The notes below the pieces were generated by a model. It saw nothing but the letters and a program-made list of their open reading frames with translations, was not told where the DNA came from and searched no databases. The position numbers were made by a program, and so were the translations under genes. From contig JAFUEG010000240.1 of the NCBI GenBank assembly GCA_017464045.1, positions 1 to 11,577 of the forward strand: DNA of 11,577 bases, in the 5' to 3' direction. Positions 6,159 to 11,577 of this stretch are shown here, in pieces (position 1 is the stretch's first letter; every line of letters starts with the position of its first letter). This DNA is from Lachnospiraceae bacterium (GTDB lineage: Bacteria > Bacillota_A > Clostridia > Lachnospirales > Lachnospiraceae).

Positions 6159-7502
6159 TTATTCCTTAATCAAAGAATTATATTTAAGAACCAAAATTCT
6201 TCTCACACTCTCATCTATTCTCTCTTCAGATATCTCTCCTGATTCCACAGCCTGTTCCAAAGCAGCTACTGCCGATTTAAAATCTGCCGGCATAAGCATG
6301 ATATCTGCTCCTGCCTTTACGGAAAGGCACACCGCTTCACCACTTGAATAATAATTTGAAATAGCGCCCATCGCAAGAGAATCCGTTATAACAACTCCGT
6401 CATACCCAAGCTTTTCTCTTAGCTCACCTGTGATAACCTTATAATTAAGAGATGCAGGATAATTATCCTCGGACGAAGTAATATCTGCATCGGAAAGATA
6501 TAGATGTCCTACCATAACCATACCTGTTCCTGCCTCTATGCCGGCCTTAAAAGGAAGGTAATCTTCATCTGTTAAATCAGCAAGAGATTTATGAATATAA
6601 GCTGCACTCTTATGACTGTCCTCCATGGTATCTCCATGTCCCGGAAAATGCTTTATACAGCTTACCACTCCACCATCATTAAACCCCTTTGTCGCAGCAG
6701 CGACAAGTGCAGCCGCTTCCTGATAATCAGTACTGTATGCTCTTTCTCCTATAACGGTATTGGCACTGTTAGACCATGTATCTGCCACAGGAGCAAAATC
6801 AAGATTAAATCCTAGCCCTGATATATCAGAAGCAATTGTATAAGCATTATTATATGCTGTTTCCGTTCCTTCAGAACGATAATAATACATGGAATTAAAG
6901 CTTGTTGTACCAAGCTTGTCGGCACATCTTGCAACCACTCCGCCTTCCTCATCGACACCTGTAAAAAATGGTATTCCATTTGAATCCATACCATACTGCT
7001 TTACATTTAACAGCATATTTTTTGTTTGTTCTACACTCGCAAGATTTTGTGCAAAATATATATATCCGCATACCGGATAATCAACAAGTGCCTGCTTAGA
7101 GGTTTCACCCGCCTCGGTTACAACCTGATATCCTGTTGCCGATTCAGGGGTCACAATAAACATCTGACATACCTTTTCATGAAGTGACATACTGCCAAGC
7201 ATGCCCTCAGCATATGACAATGCCTGATCAAATACAACAGGTTCATCAACCAAAGCCCCCGTATCAGTACTCAAATCAACTTCAACATCGGTAGATAAAT
7301 CATCCGGCTGAAGCTCGGGAAACGTTTCGGAAATATATTCAGTTGTGGTTACATTATCCTTACCGGACGTCTTTTCTTTATTTACGGGTTTTATATAATT
7401 AACATATACAAGAATTATGGCAACAATTGCAATAATATCTATGATAACTACACCTGTTAAAAGCTTTCTTGTCTTTTTTCTTTTATTATTTCTGCCTGAC
7501 AT
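6159..7502 (-). CDS. Membrane-anchored GH3 beta-N-acetylhexosaminidase (NagZ-like)
   Basis: This is a glycoside hydrolase family 3 enzyme of the NagZ type, predicted to remove terminal N-acetylglucosamine from peptidoglycan fragments or other glycans outside the membrane. The 447-residue protein starts with basic residues (SGRNNKRKKTRK), then one transmembrane anchor (about 13-36), an acidic, Thr-rich linker (to about 90) and the GH3 barrel. GVDEEGG is at 182-188 and KHFPGHGD at 284-291. The D295-S-H297 motif supplies the acid/base dyad known in Gram-positive NagZ, and D374 in VITDSLAMGAI is the nucleophile. I chose the ATG at 7500-7502: GAGG lies nine bases upstream, spanning the previous gene's end. 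The longer in-frame start at 7568 would overlap that gene by 62 bases. No C-terminal domain follows the barrel. It lies four bases after the vWA/lectin gene. Confidence 0.88.
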   Translation of the reverse strand: MSGRNNKRKKTRKLLTGVVIIDIIAIVAIILVYVNYIKPVNKEKTSGKDNVTTTEYISETFPELQPDDLSTDVEVDLSTDTGALVDEPVVFDQALSYAEGMLGSMSLHEKVCQMFIVTPESATGYQVVTEAGETSKQALVDYPVCGYIYFAQNLASVEQTKNMLLNVKQYGMDSNGIPFFTGVDEEGGVVARCADKLGTTSFNSMYYYRSEGTETAYNNAYTIASDISGLGFNLDFAPVADTWSNSANTVIGERAYSTDYQEAAALVAAATKGFNDGGVVSCIKHFPGHGDTMEDSHKSAAYIHKSLADLTDEDYLPFKAGIEAGTGMVMVGHLYLSDADITSSEDNYPASLNYKVITGELREKLGYDGVVITDSLAMGAISNYYSSGEAVCLSVKAGADIMLMPADFKSAVAALEQAVESGEISEERIDESVRRILVLKYNSLIKE

Positions 7503-7506
7503 ATTA

Positions 7507-9336
7507 TTAATCCTCATATTCACAGATATAGCCTGTCTTTCCCTTAAAGTAGGCAAGACCTGTATCACCTACAGGATCATTTCTCTGGTCATTCCATGAC
7601 CACTCATCATTGACCTGCCATAGCATAAGATACATCTCATCCGCACCATCTTCATCAGTTCTTGAAGGTTCTCCCGGATACCATGGCTGAAATTCAAACG
7701 GTTCACCTGTTATCCAATGGCCATATGCTATATCATTACGTATGGAAGTATATCCACCCATCCATACAAATCTAAGTTCCTTTTCGGATGCCATTGCAAC
7801 AGCCATATCCATTTCCTCCTGTGAGGTTATGGTTATCAAATGTCCACCCTTTCTCAGACAGGCTTCGTTGGCTTCACTCCATGAAATATCTTCAACAATG
7901 AGTTCATATCTTGATTCATGTTTTTCCTTTTCAAGAGTCTCGGTTGCAGTAAAGGTTGTGCTCAGAGAAGAACCACATGTATCATCTGATATTACACAGG
8001 ATATATTTCTTTCGGAATAAGCATCAGCTGATGAGTCTGAAACATACTCCAGACAATACATATTCTTTTCTCTTGTATATATGGAATCAAGTATAGTCGA
8101 CATATCTGATACAGAAGAAATGTCCCAATACATTCCACCTGTTCTGCTTGTGATATCCGAATAAATACTGTAATCTCCGCTATATGTACCTATTATAAAA
8201 ATCGGAACGGCATAGGTATTGGCAAGGTTAATTACTTCATCAGAAGTATGAACACTGCAGTTATCTATACCATCGGTAAATGCAATTACGCATCTTGCAC
8301 CTTCTTTACTTCCGGCATTTCTTACAGCTTCATACAAAGCATCATAAAGAGCAGTTTCACCGTAAGTTGTCATATTATATATACCGTTATTCAGAAGACT
8401 CGTATCCTGAGTGTAGGTACACATATACATAACATACGAATCAAAAGCAATAAGTTCAACCATGTCACCGGTATTATAATCAAGAGCATTGACAAACTGG
8501 CTCATAATAGTTTGCATTGTTCCAATATCAGCTTCCATGCTTCCGGATTTATCAGCTACAAGCTCAATGCTGATACCTTCTCGTCCTTCAAGCTGTTCAA
8601 AGGATTTAATTTCGCGTTCCACCTCTGCTCCATTGGATATTTTTTCCTTGATTGCAACATTAGGAGAAGAAAGCATAACCGTCTCTCCCGATGAATCCTC
8701 TACAGTAAAATATGCTTTAACATTTGGATAATCCGATACATCAGAGGATACAAATTTTATTGTAACCGGCGCAAGATTAGCAAGATTATTTAAAAGACCG
8801 TTATACGAGGTATCAACTACCACAGCCTCCGTATTTTCCGCTTCTTCTGTCGTGGTACGAGCGTCTTCTTCCCTTTCATATTGCTCTTTAACAGAGTCGA
8901 CAATATATTCGTCGTCGGTAGAATCATCCTTTGATTTCTTAGGAATTACAAATATAATAATTAAAGCTACTATAGCTACCAATATTAAAGAAGATATAAC
9001 AGACAGTATGATTATAAGTTTTTTATTGGACGAAGTCTCTGCCACAGGTATAGAATTATTATTCTGAATTGTTGCATTTTCAGTATTATACTGCATAGAC
9101 GAATAATTATTCTGAGGCTGTTGGACACTGATGTTTGGCTGCTGAACCTCCATATTATACCGCGGCATAATGTTTTGTGGCTGTTGAGCCTCCGTATTAT
9201 ACTGCGTCATAACATTATTTTGCGGCTGTTGATTACCTATGTCATTACCAAAATCCATGGTTTTAACCTTTGCACCACAGACTGAACAAAACATACTTCC
9301 TTCCTTTAGACTTGTGCCACACTCATTACAAAACAT
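7507..9336 (-). CDS. Zinc ribbon / TM / vWA / C-type-lectin-like membrane protein
   Basis: This is a 609-residue mosaic protein. A zinc ribbon opens it (C3, C6, C17, C20). A Gln/Asn-rich linker with imperfect QQPQN repeats runs from about 36 to 92. One transmembrane helix follows (about 105-132), then an acidic linker (135-175). A von Willebrand A domain lies at about 255-425 with a full MIDAS: D262-x-S264-x-S266 (DKSGSM), T328 in YGETALYDAL and D355 in FTDGIDN. The C-terminal domain (about 475-607) is C-type-lectin-like, with WSEANEACLRKGGHLITI, WMGG, WITGEPF, WYPGEP, WNDQ and a final YICEYE. C493 and C605 could form the outer disulfide. The start has GGAGG six bases upstream. Most likely N-terminus inside and vWA/lectin outside, binding glycan or protein at the surface. 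The downstream GH3 gene begins four bases later. The ligand is unknown. Confidence 0.9.
   Translation of the reverse strand: MFCNECGTSLKEGSMFCSVCGAKVKTMDFGNDIGNQQPQNNVMTQYNTEAQQPQNIMPRYNMEVQQPNISVQQPQNNYSSMQYNTENATIQNNNSIPVAETSSNKKLIIILSVISSLILVAIVALIIIFVIPKKSKDDSTDDEYIVDSVKEQYEREEDARTTTEEAENTEAVVVDTSYNGLLNNLANLAPVTIKFVSSDVSDYPNVKAYFTVEDSSGETVMLSSPNVAIKEKISNGAEVEREIKSFEQLEGREGISIELVADKSGSMEADIGTMQTIMSQFVNALDYNTGDMVELIAFDSYVMYMCTYTQDTSLLNNGIYNMTTYGETALYDALYEAVRNAGSKEGARCVIAFTDGIDNCSVHTSDEVINLANTYAVPIFIIGTYSGDYSIYSDITSRTGGMYWDISSVSDMSTILDSIYTREKNMYCLEYVSDSSADAYSERNISCVISDDTCGSSLSTTFTATETLEKEKHESRYELIVEDISWSEANEACLRKGGHLITITSQEEMDMAVAMASEKELRFVWMGGYTSIRNDIAYGHWITGEPFEFQPWYPGEPSRTDEDGADEMYLMLWQVNDEWSWNDQRNDPVGDTGLAYFKGKTGYICEYED
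9096..9228 (-). repeat. Imperfect repeats encoding the QQPQN linker
   Basis: Four copies of a degenerate unit around Gln-Gln-Pro-(Gln)-Asn lie within residues about 37-77 of the vWA/lectin protein. At DNA level they recur as GGCTGTTG followed by AT-rich spacers. Such repeats can vary in number between strains. Confidence 0.5.
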
Positions 9337-9388
9337 ATTCTTCCTCCGTTCATAAAAATTCTTTCGTTTTTAAGCTTACGTAATCACA

Positions 9389-9952
9389 TCAGTTATTACG
9401 CATCGGACATCCTCCGCAGGCTCCACATTCAGATCCGGCAAAGCTGCTCACATCACTGCTAAATCTGTAATCAAAATTATTGACTGTTTCAAGAAGGCAT
9501 ACAGCTTGGGCGCTTATGCCAAGTCCTTCTCCGGTAAATCCGAGTTTTTCCTCAGTGGTAGCCTTAACATTTACCTGTTCTATATCTATGCCTAAAGCAT
9601 TGGCAATGTTTTCTCTCATATTATCTATATATGGTCTAAGCTTTGGTGCCTGGGCAATAATAGTTGCATCAATATTTCCCACAAGCATATTTTTTTCATC
9701 TATCATACGGGCAACTTCTTTTAAGAGCATAATGCTGTCTGCTCCTTTATATTTTTCATCCGTATCAGGAAAATGCTTTCCTATATCTCCAAGTGCCGCA
9801 GCACCGAGAATTGCATCCATAATAGCGTGCAGCAATACGTCTGCATCCGAATGTCCGAGTAATCCTTTTTCATAAGGTATATCCACTCCGCCGATTATCA
9901 GCTTTCTGCCTTCTACCAATCTATGAACATCATAGCCTGTTCCGATTCTCAT
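9389..9952 (-). CDS. ispF: 2-C-methyl-D-erythritol 2,4-cyclodiphosphate synthase with Cys-rich tail
   Basis: IspF converts CDP-methylerythritol 2-phosphate to the cyclodiphosphate (MEcPP) in the MEP isoprenoid pathway, as a cytoplasmic trimer. The metal ligands are present: D8 and H10 in GTGYDVHRL, and H42 in [25 protein letters not shown] (56-65), [17 protein letters not shown] (130-146) and the terminal SAQAVCLLE are typical. The usual protein ends at about residue 157. Here 30 more residues follow, ending with C176, C179 and C182 in [10 protein letters not shown] chose the ATG at 9950-9952 because GGAGG is seven bases upstream; a TTG two codons earlier is too close to that site. The vWA/lectin gene starts 52 bases downstream with no clear terminator or promoter between, so read-through is likely. 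Confidence 0.95.
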   Translation of the reverse strand: MRIGTGYDVHRLVEGRKLIIGGVDIPYEKGLLGHSDADVLLHAIMDAILGAAALGDIGKHFPDTDEKYKGADSIMLLKEVARMIDEKNMLVGNIDATIIAQAPKLRPYIDNMRENIANALGIDIEQVNVKATTEEKLGFTGEGLGISAQAVCLLETVNNFDYRFSSDVSSFAGSECGACGGCPMRNN

Positions 9953-9959
9953 ATTCAAG

Positions 9960-9964
9960 CCTCC
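9960..9964 (-). promoter_or_regulatory. Ribosome binding site deciding the ispF start
   Basis: GGAGG on the minus strand is seven bases before the ATG at 9950-9952 and only one base before an in-frame TTG at 9956-9958. This supports the ATG. Confidence 0.75.
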
Positions 9965-9966
9965 AT

Positions 9967-10000
9967 ATGCTATATAAACTAATGCTATATAAATTAGTTT
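9967..10000 (-). repeat. Tandem 15-bp repeat and hairpin in the ispF leader
   Basis: ATGCTATATAAACTA (9967-9981) is followed directly by ATGCTATATAAATTA (9982-9996), differing at one base. Overlapping this, AAACTAAT (9976-9983) and ATTAGTTT (9993-10000) form a perfect 8-bp hairpin with a nine-base loop. Both sit in the predicted leader just upstream of the ribosome site; function is unknown. Confidence 0.5.
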
Positions 10001-10033
10001 TTCTTTTTATATCTTAAACTTATACATTAATTT

Positions 10034-10061
10034 ATTATACAGATAAAACAATACAATTCAA
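10034..10061 (-). promoter_or_regulatory. Predicted promoter of ispF and probably the downstream genes
   Basis: On the minus strand TTGAAT (10056-10061), a 16-base spacer and a perfect TATAAT (10034-10039) precede ispF by about 80 bases. The tRNA terminator lies just upstream. Confidence 0.6.
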
Positions 10062-10096
10062 ATCTTTTTTTGTTATATTAGGAAAATTTGTCTTAA

Positions 10097-10130
10097 AAGA
10101 GAAAAAAACACTTTTTGATAAAGTGTTTTT
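10097..10130 (-). terminator. Intrinsic terminator of the tRNA-Val/tRNA-Met unit
   Basis: An 11-bp stem AAAAACACTTT/AAAGTGTTTTT (10120-10130 with 10104-10114) with a five-base loop ends in a T-rich run on the minus strand. It starts two bases after the tRNA-Met 3' end. Confidence 0.85.
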
Positions 10131-10132
10131 AG

Positions 10133-10206
10133 TAGCGGGAGGGGGATTTGAACCCTCGACACCATGGGTATGAACCATGTGCTCTAGCCAACTGAGCTAT
10201 CCCGCC
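10133..10206 (-). tRNA. tRNA-Met (anticodon CAT), probably elongator
   Basis: A 74-base cloverleaf on the minus strand. The acceptor stem GGCGGGA/TCCCGCT starts with a G-U pair. The D arm contains AGCTCAGTTGGCTAGAGC, the anticodon arm is CATGG-TTCATAC-CCATG with CAT at its centre, and the T arm GAGGG-TTCAAAT-CCCCC ends the body before discriminator A. The G1-U72 pair and loop sequence match elongator Met tRNA of Gram-positives rather than initiator. A lysidine-modified Ile2 tRNA is less likely. The CCA end is not encoded. Confidence 0.93.
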
Positions 10207-10221
10207 ATATTTATTTTTAAT

Positions 10222-10287
10222 CGAGTAAGCATCCTACTCGCCACGCCGCCCGTGTGTCACGCAGTAACAAATTTCATTACGCGGGCG
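10222..10287 (-). other. GC-rich hairpin-forming spacer between the two tRNAs
   Basis: The 92-base spacer holds CGAGTA/TACTCG (10222-10227 with 10235-10240, seven-base loop). It also holds an imperfect hairpin from CGCCCG (10247-10252) to CGGGCG (10282-10287), with GTAA/TTAC (10264-10267 with 10277-10280) inside it. It is much richer in GC than the surrounding intergenic DNA. There is no U-tract, so processing signals or a small palindromic element are the likeliest readings. Confidence 0.45.
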
Positions 10288-10298
10288 TGTGCATAAAA

Positions 10299-10371
10299 TG
10301 GGACCTACAGGGCTCGAACCTGTGACCCTCTGCTTGTAAGGCAGATGCTCTCCCAGCTGAGCTAAGATCCC
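10299..10371 (-). tRNA. tRNA-Val (anticodon TAC)
   Basis: A 73-base cloverleaf on the minus strand. The acceptor stem is GGGATCT/AGGTCCC (one G-U pair). The D arm contains AGCTCAGCTGGGAGAGC, the anticodon arm is TCTGC-CTTACAA-GCAGA with TAC, and the T arm is ACAGG-TTCGAGC-CCTGT, with discriminator A. CCA is not encoded. It is the first gene of the two-tRNA unit. Confidence 0.95.
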
Positions 10372-10395
10372 ATATGCCGCATCGACACCTTAGTT

Positions 10396-10424
10396 AGTAT
10401 AATGGTCTTTAAGGTAAATGTCAA
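10396..10424 (-). promoter_or_regulatory. Near-consensus promoter of the tRNA unit
   Basis: On the minus strand a perfect TTGACA (10419-10424), a 17-base spacer and TATACT (10396-10401) lie 24 bases before the tRNA-Val 5' end. This is as expected for a strong stable-RNA promoter. Confidence 0.85.
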
Positions 10425-10455
10425 GAAAAAAATTCACTTTCGATAAACTTTTTTC
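10425..10455 (-). terminator. Possible terminator of the MATE gene
   Basis: A 12-bp A/U-rich stem with two G-U pairs (10444-10455 with 10425-10436) and a seven-base loop carries the U-run inside its 3' arm. It ends immediately before the tRNA promoter. The stem is weak, so this is moderate evidence. Confidence 0.4.
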
Positions 10456-10497
10456 TCGACTTTATCCTTATAAATAAACTGCATCGCATTCCGTTCT

Positions 10498-11577
10498 TTA
10501 CTCTTTCATCTTCTTTAGCTCAGAAACCGCAAGAGGTACCGATAAGAACAAAGAAAGTACATCTGCACAGGATTGTGTAATCTCAACTCCAAGAAGTCCA
10601 AAGGCTTTCGGAAGTATAAGTATGAGTGGAATAAAAAATATACCGTTACGTGCTGAAGCGGTAACAGATGCCTTAAAGCCCTTACCTATGGATTGAAGCA
10701 TCATATTGGTTATAATTGTTGTGGCATTTAAAAAAAGCACAGCCGCCTGACATCTAAGTGCCACCTTACCTACAGCTATAACATCAGGATCATCTCTGAA
10801 CCAGCCCACAATCTGAGGAGCAAACACAAAGCAAAGTGCACCTACCGCAAATAAAAATATTGTCCCGTACTTTACACAAAAGAAATATCCTTCCCTTACA
10901 CGTTTTTTTAAATTAGCTCCATAATTAAAGGAGCACACCGGCTGATAACCCTGTCCAAAGCCGATAAGTGCCGAGCATACCAGCATCATGACTCTTGTGA
11001 CAACCGACATACCTGCTATAGCCGCATCACCGCCAAGTCCTCCGGCAGCATGATTTAAAAGCATGGTCGCAACAGCAGCAAGTCCCTGTCTAAAAAGTGA
11101 AGGAATTCCACCATTTAATATCTCATATAAATAATGCCCGTTTATGTGAATATTATGTATGGCAAGTCTTATATTTTCCCCTCTTTTACTGCCTATAAGC
11201 AAAACTATGAAGCTTGCAATCTGACCTGAGATTGTAGCAATAGCAGCACCCTTTACCTTCATATCAAAGGTAAGTATAAGCAGCGGGTCAAGTACAATAT
11301 TTATAACTGCACCACACATAAGTCCTATCATGGCAAACATGGCACTGCCCTGAAATCTGAGCTGATTATTGATAACAAATTGTCCCATCATAAAAGGTGC
11401 ACCAAGCATTATAATTCTCATATAGCTTAAGGTATCCTCAATGGTTGAATCAGTCGCACCGATAACTCTTGCTATATATGGCGACAGAGCTATGCCCACT
11501 GCCGCTACTATTACTCCCAGAATAAGAGAAAGTGCGAAACCTGTGAAAGCCATATTATTAGCCTCATCCTTTTTTCC
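10498..11577 (-). CDS. MATE-family efflux transporter (partial, N-terminus beyond right edge)
   Basis: This is a multidrug and toxic compound extrusion family transporter, an inner-membrane antiporter that exports organic cations or other compounds using Na+ or H+. 359 residues are visible. The frame remains open to the right edge, where GKKDEANNMAFTG reads like the usual first cytoplasmic loop, so about 90-100 residues including the first two helices are missing. The visible part has about ten hydrophobic helices. MATE-typical stretches are present: LRFQGSAMFAMIGLMCGAVINIVLDPLLI, GGIPSLFRQG in the central loop, and IGFGQGYQPVCSFNYGA in the second half. The methionine 24 bases inside the edge is not the true start. 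The family is clear; the substrate cannot be told. It is transcribed toward the tRNA unit. Confidence 0.92.
   Translation of the reverse strand, partial: GKKDEANNMAFTGFALSLILGVIVAAVGIALSPYIARVIGATDSTIEDTLSYMRIIMLGAPFMMGQFVINNQLRFQGSAMFAMIGLMCGAVINIVLDPLLILTFDMKVKGAAIATISGQIASFIVLLIGSKRGENIRLAIHNIHINGHYLYEILNGGIPSLFRQGLAAVATMLLNHAAGGLGGDAAIAGMSVVTRVMMLVCSALIGFGQGYQPVCSFNYGANLKKRVREGYFFCVKYGTIFLFAVGALCFVFAPQIVGWFRDDPDVIAVGKVALRCQAAVLFLNATTIITNMMLQSIGKGFKASVTASARNGIFFIPLILILPKAFGLLGVEITQSCADVLSLFLSVPLAVSELKKMKE

Noticed and set aside
7503..7568. Longer GH3 start at 7568
   Set aside because: It would overlap the vWA/lectin gene by 62 bases and puts non-signal-like residues before the basic N-terminus. 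The later ATG has a ribosome site.
8248..8731. Plus-strand frames opposite the vWA domain
   Set aside because: They are antisense shadows of a domain with an intact MIDAS motif, with no start signals.
9379..9400. Hairpin CGTAAT/ATTACG after ispF as a terminator
   Set aside because: The stem is only 6 bp with a ten-base loop and no U-tract follows, so it is unlikely to separate ispF from the next gene.
10133..10371. tRNA genes as an integration site for a mobile element
   Set aside because: No integrase, no repeated tRNA 3' end and no foreign-looking genes lie nearby; the flanks are housekeeping genes.

Overview
This window looks like a chromosomal segment from a low-GC, strictly anaerobic member of the Clostridia. 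A Lachnospiraceae-type organism is my best guess. The basis is the AT-rich intergenic DNA, strong GGAGG-type ribosome sites, an NfnAB electron-bifurcating transhydrogenase, a QueH-type epoxyqueuosine reductase and CmpB-like and DUF6106-like membrane proteins. This assignment is inferred from gene content; no 16S rRNA gene is present. I see no phage, IS element, CRISPR array or integrase.

Layout, left to right. At 1-550 a thymidylate synthase gene (minus strand) runs off the left edge. It is divergent from a tandem pair of small XRE-type regulators (645-1415, plus), and their promoters share about 95 bp. A queH gene (1505-2087/2089, minus) follows. Next is a short, strongly signalled gene for an unrecognised 77-residue basic protein (2266-2499, plus) with its own promoter, leader hairpin and strong terminator. 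A CmpB-like membrane protein (2554-3006, minus) comes next. The block 3182-5927 (minus) reads nfnA-nfnB-DUF6106-like gene, probably one operon ending in a strong terminator at 3122-3163.

The block 6159-9952 (minus) is the most unusual part. ispF, with a Cys-rich C-terminal tail, is followed by a 609-residue membrane protein that joins a zinc ribbon, a Gln/Asn-rich linker, one transmembrane helix, a von Willebrand A domain and a C-type-lectin-like domain. Four bases later comes a membrane-anchored GH3 (NagZ-like) beta-N-acetylhexosaminidase. An inverted-repeat terminator lies after the GH3 gene. The lectin-like and GH3 proteins are probably co-translated and suggest a cell-envelope glycan or adhesion function.

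At 10104-10424 a tRNA-Val/tRNA-Met pair (minus) has a near-consensus promoter and its own terminator. A GC-rich, hairpin-forming spacer separates the two tRNAs. The window ends inside a MATE-family efflux transporter (minus) whose N-terminus lies beyond the right edge.

The genes are mostly housekeeping: dTMP synthesis, tRNA modification, redox balancing between NAD(H), NADP(H) and ferredoxin, isoprenoid synthesis, tRNAs and efflux. The vWA/C-type-lectin plus GH3 module is the best candidate for something poorly described.
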